A stretch of DNA of 64,000 nucleotides from NCBI GenBank assembly GCA_021030905.1, contig JAGFMI010000018.1, forward strand, positions 310,001 to 374,000, given 5' to 3'. Of the stretch, positions 12,086 through 22,128 are shown piece by piece. Each line of letters opens with the position of its first letter. The first letter of the stretch is position 1. Source of the DNA: Pyrenula massariospora (taxonomy: Eukaryota; Ascomycota; Eurotiomycetes; Pyrenulales; Pyrenulaceae). The position numbers were made by a program, and so were the translations under genes. The notes below the pieces were generated by a model. It was not told the DNA's origin. It ran no database searches and was given only the letters and a program-made list of their open reading frames with translations.

Positions 12086-14089
12086 TCTGAGGTGCGTGTT
12101 TGAGCGGGGATAAGGTAGTTTCTGGAGTCTTGTTCTCAAAAGCAAGCAAGCTAATTTGGGTTTCTTGAACAAACAAATCCTATCAGCATCGTGGGCTACC
12201 AAGCCCAACAGCAGAATTCGCTTCCGAGTAAATAACACACAAGGCTAATAGCATGGTTAGAACAAGCCACCTCCTCGTTGTGTTTCTTTCTGCCACCGTG
12301 CTGTAAGCGCTCGCCAAGATTCTCAAGATGTGATTGAGTGCTTGGCAACCACGAGGATCGCTCCCCAATCGAGAGTGGCACAGAGGCATTCAGACAATGA
12401 AAAAGCATCATCTCGTCTCCACAATTTTGACGGGAAAGATTAGTGTAAAGGGCTGCCTTGGTAGTGCTACGTGGCCGACATTGAAGGTGAAGCTACGTAA
12501 TCTGCATTAGGTGCAGCCTGCCACTGCGCAAAAGTTTAATTATGCTAGCAAAACAGCCAGGTGGATGCTTGGGGTACCTATTATGAGGTCTCTACGTCTA
12601 TGTGGAGAGATCTCATCTTTGGTATCACCCTCCGTGCGACGAGCTTAATGTCGGGGAATTTGGGCTCTGGCTTAATGTTCCCACTCTTTCAGCCGCCGAC
12701 AAGTTAGGACAGCACGCGGGCCCGGTCTCCTGCCCTCGTTCATGCCAGCGGTGCTCTGCGCGGTGATTGGGCTGGTGGCTACGAATGAAGCGGGCAAGCG
12801 ACGTGGTAAGCGCAGCAAGCCCCGGAGCGAGCGCCGAATCGCGGCCACCAGTGTGCCAACGGCCGCCTCCGTCCACTTCTCCAGATCGAATCAGCGGCGG
12901 CCACTGCCAGTGACACCGCTGACTGGCCCTGGCCCGTTGCCTCGCGCCTTTTCTTCAGCCTCTTGCCTCCGCCGTTTGCCCCCCCTGCACCGTTTCTCCG
13001 CTGCTTTTCTTTTGGCCCCTCCGCTGAGAAGCGCTTCCTGGTCACCGTCAGGGCCACAAGACTCGCACCAGGCTTCTACTCTATCAGACTTTCAGGCAAT
13101 TCATGGCTCTCACGCGAGACAGGCTGGCTGATGAGTCAACCCCGGCCCTAGGCTCCACTGGTATGGGCAGAGCAAGACTGCGCCTCCCTACCATCACCAC
13201 ATCCAGCATAGGATCTCACTCAACGCGAGCCCTACGGATACCGTGAGCCGCCGATGATTCGACATCTCGGTCTTGGAGCAGGAGCATCGAGGAACGGTCC
13301 GGCTCTCCTTGAACATCCCTTCCACTCCACAGGATGGATTTCTCTTTACTGCTCACAGCAAAGGACTCCACGTGCCCAGGGAAACAGGCTCGGCTCCCCG
13401 TGATCCCAACATTCGGAAACGTTTAGACGTACCAATCGCCGCTCTGAGATACAGAGCGCTTCTTCTACCCCGTCCCATTCGTACCTGCGCGCTGGTAACT
13501 AGGATCTTCGTCTTAGCGACCCAGTGTGCTGGGTTTCTACAGTCCCGTGCGGCACGGAAGCTTTGCCACTTCGTTGACTTTCTTCAAAATCCACCACTTT
13601 GCCACCAGCAATGTACCCTCTTATCTCAATTTTTCACTCTACCTCATAGAAGCCTCCTACATCCGCTTTACCTCAGCGTATCTGACGCCTGTGGCCTGTG
13701 GCCATGATCTGACACTATCAACTTTACTTCCTACCACTTACCATTTCCTTTTTCAATTTTCCAAAAATCCCTCTTACGGCTTCTTAATTTTTTCACCCAG
13801 TACGAAGTTGAATCTATGAGCAACAGCTTACTCACAATCTCATAATAAATATTGTCTATACCTTCTTTCGAGCGTGGCAGCTTTTGTCACCCAGCATCTC
13901 CAAACCAAGCTCCGTGGCGTGCAAGTTCATGTCGAGCCGGTCAAACAGCTATCAATAATCGGCTAAAATGTTAGAATCCGTGGCTACAGTCATTCCGAAA
14001 GCAGCTTGCCGTCAGATCTCTCACTAGGCGTTCGTTTAGATGCGCCGCTCGTTACCACACCCTGTCACGGCGCCGTCGCTGCGTCAAAC
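12086..14089. other. Long intergenic / 5' leader region
   Basis: About 2 kb without a supported gene. The stretch 12640-13160 is GC-rich and 13570-13860 is CT-rich, as expected of a fungal promoter and long 5' leader for the gene at 14090. Open frames here (for example 12742-13131 and 13273-13707) show no recognisable protein. A short upstream ORF at 13968-14027 is listed separately. Confidence 0.45.
13968..14027 (+). promoter_or_regulatory. Possible upstream ORF (19 codons)
   Basis: An ATG at 13968 opens a 19-codon frame ending with TAG at 14025, 62 bases before the ATG chosen for the large methyltransferase-domain gene. If it lies in the leader it could damp translation of that gene. Alternatively it is part of a missed first exon. 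No transcript start is visible, so this is tentative. Confidence 0.3.
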
Positions 14090-17000
14090 ATGTCGTTACA
14101 CCCGTTTCCCAATCTTGAGAACAAGCGACAGAAGATTTCCACACCCGTCAGTCGTGGAACGCGGGAGACGAGACTTCCAATCCCGGTCAGAGCAAATACA
14201 ATTGAAGGTCCTCAACGTTCAATATCACCCATAGAAAGTTCCAGGCGACCTCAGGAGTCACGTAGTGTTACTGCTTCAGGCAGGAAGACCCCGAAAACTT
14301 CAAGTTCTAATTCAAACAAACCTCACTATTCGCCCGGGACCTTAAGGCATTGGCAAACCGCTGCTTCAGGTCCTGCAAAACGCTACGGATTAGCAATTCG
14401 AAACGGGCCAAAATCAGACGAGTCACAGAATCCTACACGAGTCATGTCGCCTTCAACATCCGATGACCTCGGGGATCAGATTCCTTCGCATACTCCGTAT
14501 CATGATCCAGCTTTAGCTGCCATAGACCACAATCCTGTCATTCCCGAGCTCAGAAGTCTAATCGGGGCTCCTCAAGGATACCCTATTCCACCGTCAACTC
14601 CGCAAATCACCACTACGACGACACCTTCCACAGCCTATTCCGACTCACCAGGAGTATGGAGCAGTCGAAATACTACTCCGACAACCCTGTCTTCATATTC
14701 ACCTGGCATTGTTCAGCCTCTGAATTTCAGTCCTAAGCGCAGTGGAGAATCACCTTTCAGGCAACCAAGTGCGCGGCTTAAAGGCAAACGAGAAGCACCA
14801 CCTGATGTTCAGGCTCTGGCGCAACAATTTCCCACTGGACCGGGCAAACCAGCCCACTTACCGGCGCACGATCCAGCGCCACGTCCAGGTTCAGCCGACA
14901 ACATACCTCAGCGAAGACGTTCAAAATCATTGGGAGCTGCAGCTCCACATAGCCCACCACCACGTAAATCATCGAAAAAATTTTCGTCGCCAAAGAAGCT
15001 CATTCGTCCAAGAGAGCTACAAGAACCGAAGGAAGGGGTCCATGTGTCGAAGCAACAGATTCGTCAAGCTTCAGACGAGTTTGAATCAAATGAGCCCAAA
15101 AGAGACGTTGAAACTCCAACAAGGCCAAGCCGGCAAGGGGTTTTAGGTCCAACTCTTCAACCTTCTCCAGTGTTGCAAAGCGAACTATCACCTCTTCAAG
15201 TGCGAGCTTACACTCGTATGAGACCAGAGAGGCCTGAGAGCTCAGATCAGACGTCAAGACCAATATCTCGCAGCCTAGAAAGCAAAAGGGAAAAGCAGCG
15301 ACCAGAGGATCAGGATCTTCAGCTGATCGGCCGCAACCTCACCAACAGCAAAGATGCAGGACAGTCCATTGATTCTCAAACTTCAATCGTTGAGCACATT
15401 TCTGATTCAGAGGGTCTTCAGTCCAGTACGGAAGACCAGACAGTGCCTCGTCATCCAAAGCCTGAAAAAACATCTTCACGCTTTGGAATCTTTGGCCGCA
15501 AAAACAAGACAAGAAAAGAACATGACACAGTTAGTGACGTCCCGAAAGCGTCTAGAAAAGGACCCGCTGCGGGTACTGGTCATGAAGGATACGGTAGATA
15601 TGGACTTACAAGCCGTGGACGAAAATTGTCTATCGGAAATCTGACGCGACGAAGAGACTTATCTGCAAGCACAACAGCGAGCACTTCCAGGTCTGTTTCC
15701 AGCCACCAAAGCAGCGTCACAAGTGGCGTCGACTCTGACATGGATGATTTTCTGAGTCAAAGGCTAGAACCTGTCATCATCCGTGGTGGTGGTGGTCCCC
15801 TAGGCAGCAATCCGAGCTTCGCTAGTCTCGATGGCAAACAAACTCCAGACATCCACAGTGAGCAAGAATCGCTGTCGCAACCACATCTTAGCTCCATTGT
15901 GGATACGAATACGCTGCCGGTCGGTATGCAACAGAATGCTACGGCTTATTCTACCAACCCACCGTCTCAAAGCATCGCGACTCGGCGATCGCTCCTTCGG
16001 ATAAATCAAAATGACGCCAGAACAGCTCCAAGGTCACTTTCTCCAATTAAAACAGCACCCATCTCTACCGTCGAGTCTCCGTTGGCAAGTTATGATACTG
16101 GTGTTTCTTTCTTTACAAATACGGACAACAGTGCTACTTCCGCCATTGCATCCGAATCACTTCCAGACAGACCGAGAATTGAGCCAGAAAAGAGGACAAA
16201 AACCAAGAGATGGAACATTTTTTCGAAGGCCCACCGACCAGAGCGCAGTGCAGCAAGTCCACAACTGGGTACAGATTTGCGGTCTCGGATGCCTGCGGCT
16301 ATTTCCTCGGTTGCTAGCACTAAACCTACGGCATTCTACGCGATGATGGATCCTGATAACGAATTGGAGGATACCCTCGTATATGACAGCCCCCTGGACT
16401 ACATGGAAAATCCACCTGCCTTTGAAGAAGCACCTTCCTTTTCCCAGGCTAAGAGCCCCAGGCATGTTCTACGGCGACAGCAAGGGTATTCACTCCTTCT
16501 GCCCTCACCTCCTACGCTACCACAACAGCCATCAGGTGATACTAGGCCATCATCACCTCGCGTCTATCTGAGCCGTGACAGTTTTACATACCAAGATTCC
16601 CTCCAGTTGAAGTCTGATAGACTGGTTCAGGTCGGGCGCATCCCAAAAGTCGTCTCAAATCGCGATCGAGCGCATGTCCCGCCGACCCAATCGTTTTCAC
16701 GACCATTTGTACGACATGACTCGACGAGGACTACGGCCGAAGATTCTCAAGGTGTTGCAGCAAGCCTCCCGGCAAATCACTCTCACGAATTCACACAAAA
16801 TTTGTCAACTCAATTGGCCGGCAATGAACACCTGCTCGCTCGTTCCAGAAGCCTAGATGATGAGAAATCCACAATTCAGCCACAAACGGACGAATTTTTG
16901 TCTTTTGCGCCTTTGGCCGGATCAGGTATATCTGAGTCTACCAGCTCTGGCCGCTTTGCTGCTCCCGGAAAGACATCAAATACGCCCCGTGACGAAGTAT

Positions 17001-18637
17001 GGAAAGAATATGATGATCTTATTGACCATGTACTGTCTCCGGTCGAGGGAGTTGGCACAGAGCAAAATTTTGCGACCGTTTGTGGAACAAATTCCATGAC
17101 TCCCTTGTTGCAGCCGCCCATCCTCGGACCTCAGCCAGACTCAAGCTGGAGCAATTTGGCGCAGACAGGGCAGGAATACCTACCGGCACATGTTGTTCCA
17201 GATCCTTTACGTCCAAGGACAGGGGTACGATTGCCACACACTCTGTCGACTGCAAGGTCTGACGAGTCTGTCCGACTTCGTCGATCAAGGATAGTTTCGG
17301 CGCTACACTCCTCTGCAACTCCATCTTCCCCGGTATCGATACGAGACCTATTTGCAGACTATTTGACCCCAGATGCCCGTCTATCGGATGTAGGCCCACG
17401 AAACAGCCAGTTCTCAGAACCCTACATAAGCAACGAATCTAGTGTGTTAGACCTGGACAACATTCCCGAGAATTCAGACAGTCCCTCCCGCCAATTAAGC
17501 ACAACTCTTCTCGATATTGCCCAACGAGACCGTGACGGGCCTATTGCATTGTCGAATCTGCGCTTTGGGGCTTTGATGACGTCGAGGTGGCTTTCGTTTG
17601 GTCGCGTACTGGTCTCACCGGCACATGAAAAGATAATGGCTAGTCATGGAGATCGGATTCTTGTGATCGACGGTCTTGGAAACGACGACTGGTCCTTCTA
17701 TTGTGCAGAAACCTACCGAGGCGCGACAGTTTACAATTTATCCGCGCGTGACCCATTTCCTCCACAAAATCCGAACACCACGACCTGGCAAGCACCTGAA
17801 AATCACCACAATGTCAATCATCCTCGGCTGACAGAAGCATTTCCTTTCCCACAAGCATTCTTTGCCGTAGTAGTTCTACGCTTTCCCTTTGCGATGCCAG
17901 AATACGCGTTGAAGAGAACGGTCTCCGAATGCAAGCGCGTTTTGCGACCGGGTGGCTATATTGAGCTGAGCGTTTTGGATTTAGACATGGTGAACATGGG
18001 CAGTCGAACGCGTCGCGCCGTACGGGACCTGAAGCTTCGATTGAACGAGGCTGAGCCGGAGGTTTCTTTGAAACCTGCGGGCGACAACATCCAGAAGCTT
18101 CTCGGGCGCAAAGGTTTTGAGAATCTGACGCGGTGCATGATCAGTGTACCTGTTGCAGGGGCCATTGGGTCCATCGGATCTCTGTCCTCAAGAGGCAGCA
18201 ATGGGTCTCAGGGTGGTCACTCGTCTGCAGGAAGCGCGCTCAGTGGGGCTCAGCCTCCGCCGGCGAGAATTCTTAATCGAGCAAGAATGAGTGACCAGAA
18301 CTTTTCATTATGCGAACTTATTTCGGATCAGTCAGCAGAGGGTGACGACAAGCTTGCTGACGTGATCGCAAGAGTTGGACGATATTTCTTTACTCGGTGT
18401 TACGAACGAGCCGTCATTCCCGACGGCGACCTTCAGCGAAGCATCTGGACTGACAAAAGAGTGCTTCGTGAATGTGAATACCGGGGTTCAGGATTCAAGT
18501 TGCTCACTGCGTACGCGCAGAAGCCTCTGCATACACGGAAGAGGACAATGAGCGAGCCGACCAAACCCACTCCGGCAGTGGTAAATACGATGTTGATGAA
18601 GGAGTATGAAAATATGCGGCATGGCTATGATTTATGA
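14090..18637 (+). CDS. Large disordered protein with C-terminal methyltransferase-like domain
   Basis: A single-exon gene of 1,515 residues from the ATG at 14090; the frame stays open about 84 nt further upstream but without another ATG. Residues 1-1150 are low-complexity and rich in Ser, Pro, Thr, Arg and Gln, with repeated basic SP/TP sites, so probably disordered and phosphorylated. From about 1150 a class I SAM-methyltransferase fold follows: the motif I region reads VIDGLGNDDWSFYC, where the usual glycine loop is altered, and the post-motif region reads CKRVLRPGGYIEL, typical of the Methyltransf_11 family. Similar large proteins occur across filamentous ascomycetes, as far as I recall without a firm function. 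The altered glycine loop makes catalytic activity uncertain. A Gly/Ser-rich insert (about 1390-1420) interrupts the C-terminal part. Confidence 0.8.
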   Translation: MSLHPFPNLENKRQKISTPVSRGTRETRLPIPVRANTIEGPQRSISPIESSRRPQESRSVTASGRKTPKTSSSNSNKPHYSPGTLRHWQTAASGPAKRYGLAIRNGPKSDESQNPTRVMSPSTSDDLGDQIPSHTPYHDPALAAIDHNPVIPELRSLIGAPQGYPIPPSTPQITTTTTPSTAYSDSPGVWSSRNTTPTTLSSYSPGIVQPLNFSPKRSGESPFRQPSARLKGKREAPPDVQALAQQFPTGPGKPAHLPAHDPAPRPGSADNIPQRRRSKSLGAAAPHSPPPRKSSKKFSSPKKLIRPRELQEPKEGVHVSKQQIRQASDEFESNEPKRDVETPTRPSRQGVLGPTLQPSPVLQSELSPLQVRAYTRMRPERPESSDQTSRPISRSLESKREKQRPEDQDLQLIGRNLTNSKDAGQSIDSQTSIVEHISDSEGLQSSTEDQTVPRHPKPEKTSSRFGIFGRKNKTRKEHDTVSDVPKASRKGPAAGTGHEGYGRYGLTSRGRKLSIGNLTRRRDLSASTTASTSRSVSSHQSSVTSGVDSDMDDFLSQRLEPVIIRGGGGPLGSNPSFASLDGKQTPDIHSEQESLSQPHLSSIVDTNTLPVGMQQNATAYSTNPPSQSIATRRSLLRINQNDARTAPRSLSPIKTAPISTVESPLASYDTGVSFFTNTDNSATSAIASESLPDRPRIEPEKRTKTKRWNIFSKAHRPERSAASPQLGTDLRSRMPAAISSVASTKPTAFYAMMDPDNELEDTLVYDSPLDYMENPPAFEEAPSFSQAKSPRHVLRRQQGYSLLLPSPPTLPQQPSGDTRPSSPRVYLSRDSFTYQDSLQLKSDRLVQVGRIPKVVSNRDRAHVPPTQSFSRPFVRHDSTRTTAEDSQGVAASLPANHSHEFTQNLSTQLAGNEHLLARSRSLDDEKSTIQPQTDEFLSFAPLAGSGISESTSSGRFAAPGKTSNTPRDEVWKEYDDLIDHVLSPVEGVGTEQNFATVCGTNSMTPLLQPPILGPQPDSSWSNLAQTGQEYLPAHVVPDPLRPRTGVRLPHTLSTARSDESVRLRRSRIVSALHSSATPSSPVSIRDLFADYLTPDARLSDVGPRNSQFSEPYISNESSVLDLDNIPENSDSPSRQLSTTLLDIAQRDRDGPIALSNLRFGALMTSRWLSFGRVLVSPAHEKIMASHGDRILVIDGLGNDDWSFYCAETYRGATVYNLSARDPFPPQNPNTTTWQAPENHHNVNHPRLTEAFPFPQAFFAVVVLRFPFAMPEYALKRTVSECKRVLRPGGYIELSVLDLDMVNMGSRTRRAVRDLKLRLNEAEPEVSLKPAGDNIQKLLGRKGFENLTRCMISVPVAGAIGSIGSLSSRGSNGSQGGHSSAGSALSGAQPPPARILNRARMSDQNFSLCELISDQSAEGDDKLADVIARVGRYFFTRCYERAVIPDGDLQRSIWTDKRVLRECEYRGSGFKLLTAYAQKPLHTRKRTMSEPTKPTPAVVNTMLMKEYENMRHGYDL

Positions 18638-19385
18638 TTAAAGAATGAATAAAAGTCCTGCGATGCAATGACATGTCTTCGAGCGATTCAGCGCGCAATT
18701 GAACGTCGATATTATCTGATCTGACATTTTGGGAGGGATTCTTCTCTTGCATAGCGATGCGGTGCAGCAACAAGCGGTCTGAGAAGCAGACGGGCGCGAG
18801 CCCAACCTATGATATCAGTTGAAAGAATTTGGATATAATCAGCACCATGCTGGGAATGGGCGCTCTTCTCTTCTACACGTTGATTGATGTCATTAATGTT
18901 CTAGAAACTGGCAGCCCGTGGACGTAGTAAAGTTGGATTACATGACATTATGTGGCAATTAGAGGTAGTAAATAATATAAATCGCATAGAACCGCAACTC
19001 TGTGGCGTACAAGGAGCATTTCAGTGTTTCTATAAGAAAGTAGCATCGATTTACTTGCGAGGGATGGGTGACAAACGACCATCGGCGTTTTATTGCGACC
19101 GCCATGAGCCCGAGACAGTAGCCTTCAGCGTCTCTTGTCTCAAAATGAGGGCACACTGGGCTTCAGCAGGTTGGAGATGGTCAAAACTAGGTGTTTCAAG
19201 TATCGCAAGCAGCGGCATGAGTCTCTGGCGGCTGGATATTTATGGAGCAGGGAGCCTGCCGGAGCGGCTGCATTGAGCTAAGCGGGAGAGCCAACGGGCA
19301 AGATTGACTTCTAACCGCGCAAGGAATGATTTGCACCGCAGACATGCACCTGCGATTGTTTCTACTTAAATGGTCTTCCTGACCT
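18638..19385. other. Intergenic; promoter of the CDK gene
   Basis: Spacer between two plus-strand genes. Nothing coding is supported. It must hold the terminator of the methyltransferase-domain gene and the promoter of the PHO85-type kinase gene. I can point to no specific site with confidence. Confidence 0.4.
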
Positions 19386-20690
19386 ATGGATAATAGCACT
19401 GCAACCTCTTCCACCATTTCCTCTTCCCATTCTACTGCACCTGTCCGAACATCGCCTACGCTCGCCATCGCAAATTCTCTCATCTCCCCCGGTTCTCTCC
19501 TGTTCCCTCCCCGAACCAGGCTACCAACCCCGAACCAGCATCTTTCACAATCGACGCCGCGAAATATGGACAGAAGGCATCCTAGCTCCTTTCAGCAGCT
19601 GGAAAAGGTGCGATTATACAACACATCTTCGTTGGACTCAAGCTGACCACTCATAGCTTGGTGAGGGTACTTATGCCACTGTAAGCTGCAACAGCCATGA
19701 CCTTGATTTACCGGCAAACGCCCCATCTGACTGATCTAATAGGTTTTCAAAGGCCGCAATCGCCAGACCGGCGAGCTCGTTGCCCTCAAAGAGATCCACC
19801 TTGATTCTGAAGAGGGCACTCCGTCGACGGCGATCCGGGAAATATCTCTGATGAAAGAGCTTAAGCATGAGAACATTGTCTCCCTCCACGATGTCATTCA
19901 CACGGAAAACAAGCTCATGCTTGTCTTCGAGTTTATGGACAAAGATTTAAAACGCTATATGGATACTCGTGGGGACCGCGGGCAGCTCGACCCTGTGACT
20001 ATAAAGTCTTTTATGCACCAGCTATTACGAGGTATTGCTTTCTGCCACGAGAACCGCGTTTTACACCGTGATCTCAAGCCTCAGAACCTCCTCATCAATA
20101 CCAAAGGTCAGCTCAAGCTAGCGGATTTCGGCCTCGCGCGTGCATTCGGTATCCCTGTTAACACGTTCTCAAACGAGGTCGTGACGTTGTGGTACCGAGC
20201 CCCAGATGTTCTGCTCGGGAGCCGTACCTACAATACCAGCATCGATATCTGGTCTGCCGGCTGCATCATGGCGGAGATGTACACTGGCCGCCCCCTCTTC
20301 CCAGGCACCCGTAACGACGATCAACTGATCAAAATCTTCCGGCTCATGGGCACACCTTCTGAACGCACCTGGCCCGGTATCTCCCAGCTCCCTGAGTACA
20401 ACCCGAACTTCCAAAGCTTTGCAACTCAAAATTTACAGATGATCGTTCCGCAAATCGATCCGCTGGGGCTGGATCTGCTGACGAGGATGTTGCAGCTGCG
20501 GCCAGATCATCGATGCAGTGCGACTGAGGCATTAAGGCATCCCTGGTTTGCAGATCTACCACAGATGCAGATGAGGGCTCAGCAAACGCAGCCACAATCG
20601 ACGCAGCATCAGGTGCAGCAGACGCCGCAACAGCATCAGCAGATGGCGCCTGGATATGGAGGTCCTGGTATGGTGGCCCAGGGGTACTAG
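19386..20690 (+). CDS. phoA: Cyclin-dependent kinase of the PHO85/PhoA type
   Basis: Exons 19386-19607, 19657-19680 (24 nt) and 19743-20690. From the first ATG the protein has 397 residues; from the in-frame ATG at 19566 it has 337. All kinase hallmarks are present: the glycine loop GEGTYATV split across exons 2 and 3, VALKE, the exact PSTAIRE cyclin-binding helix, [17 protein letters not shown] and the activation-segment end [12 protein letters not shown]. The [14 protein letters not shown] start at 19566 matches where PHO85/PhoA proteins usually begin. The C-terminus is a Gln/Met/Pro-rich tail ([13 protein letters not shown]). The family joins Pho80-type cyclins and controls phosphate sensing, and in Aspergillus also development. 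The first-ATG extension is Ser/Thr/Pro-rich and may make a second isoform. Family identity is certain; PHOA versus PHOB paralogue is less so. Confidence 0.93.
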
Positions 20691-21679
20691 CAGTGAAGGG
20701 ATCAGGTGTCGGGGGCGGGGGGAGAGACATTGGATGTGCGCAGGCGTTGATACCCTGGAGTTTTTGGGAGCCATCTCGTCTCTATTTGTATTTTCATCTC
20801 TACGCTGTCCCATGATCCTACGGAGATTTATTACGACCTGCATCTTCCATTGGCGTTGTCGGCTGGTGCTGCGGACTTGGCTCATTTGGAGGGAGCGGAT
20901 GGGTGATGAGGTTGATCTTGACCAAGGCAGCGACAGCCGTCTTGTGCTTGGGATGTTCTGAGCTGCTGATTTGGATACTTCGAAAATCCCGGGCGGTGTT
21001 GGTCTGCAAGTAATGAAAAGTAGTGGTGCCCAACGTTATTGGACGGAGACCTTGGGATCGTTGTTGGCCGCGATGGTCCTTTGACTTGCATGAATTTCTG
21101 AATATATCTTAGAGACGCGCAAGCTCATGAACATTTCCGCTGTTGCGCCAATTAGCAAGCAAGCTACAAGATACGTTCTGTGTTTTTTTATTATATGGTC
21201 CGATGCGTTGAGCTTCCCTAATTCTCGAAAAGAGGTTTTTCAGAATGGTGCGCACTTCAAAATAATTTTGATCTTTTTCATTCTTCTCCTACCTCAATCA
21301 TATTTTCTCTATTGTCTTCCTGCGCGCGAATGCAACACATATCTATCGTCGACATTGGCTATGCCAGAGCCATGCAACCTCTTTCCTTTCCTCACGGACG
21401 TGCGTTGACTTCCACCGAAGGTTACTAAAAGTTTACTAAACTTGCCTAATAGCCGGCGTACAGTAACGCCCATCAGATCCTGGTCTCGAAATCCGCAGAT
21501 CGATCAGCAGACAAAAGGTTCTATCTCTCTTTGACACCGCTACATAAGCCAAAAGTTTGTATATCATTGCCGCATAACCATCGTACTAACAAAGTCTCGA
21601 CCAGAGAAAGCTCCCCCATCTATCAGTCGAGCCCCCCTTATCCAAACCTCACCCCCCCCCCCGAGTCAGAACACATCGA
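20691..21679. other. Intergenic, convergent 3' ends
   Basis: Spacer between the convergent kinase gene and the small secreted-protein gene on the minus strand. No supported gene. A run of C at about 21650-21662 is the only notable composition feature. Confidence 0.4.
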
Positions 21680-22128
21680 CTACGTATCCCTACACCTAAA
21701 ACTCCCCCAATTCCTCTCCTCCGGCCTGTACGTCTTAACACAATGCGTATCCGGGCCCCCCTCCTCCTGGGCCGCAACATCCCCCGTGCACTGCCCGCCA
21801 TGCCAGACCGTGCACTCCCCGCCCCTGATGAAGAAGCTGTTTGCGTGCACAAAGGTGCCCCTGTTGCAGGGGCCGTTCTGGAAGCTGGCGTCGGTGAAGA
21901 AGCGGCAGCTGACGTCGGCGGGGAAGGTGACGCAGCCGGATAGGTGGGTGCCGGAGCTGGAGAGGGAGTACTGTGGGGGGTTGTTAGGAGATGGGGAGGG
22001 TGTGGGGGAAGCACGTAGTTGCCGCCGCTGCCGGGGGCGCAGTCGGTGGTATTGTAGGTGGCTATGCTCTAGCCGGAGACGGCGGAGGAGAGGGCTGAGG
22101 CGAGGGTGATGATGGAGAAGGGACGCAT
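21680..22128 (-). pseudogene. Small secreted Cys-rich protein, interrupted by one TAG
   Basis: Reading down from the ATG at 22126-22128, the first 19 codons form a signal peptide (MRPFSIITLASALSS, then AVSG). Codon 20 is TAG (22069-22071). The same frame then continues with a mature-protein-like start (NTTDCAPGSGGNY), crosses a 44-nt intron (21971-22014, GT-AG with a CTAAC branch site) in phase, and runs 96 more codons to TAG at 21680. The second exon has eight well-spaced Cys residues and secreted-protein character, for example SGCVTFPADVSC and WHGGQC. Intact, it would be about 134 residues: a signal peptide plus a disulfide-rich small protein of the size of many fungal effectors or surface proteins. 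I know no family name. The stop could be a real nonsense allele, an assembly error, or readthrough. The interrupted product would be only 19 residues. Confidence 0.6.

Noticed and set aside
13273-13707. 144-codon frame in the leader of the large methyltransferase-domain gene
   Set aside because: Composition follows the CT-rich leader and no domain is visible.
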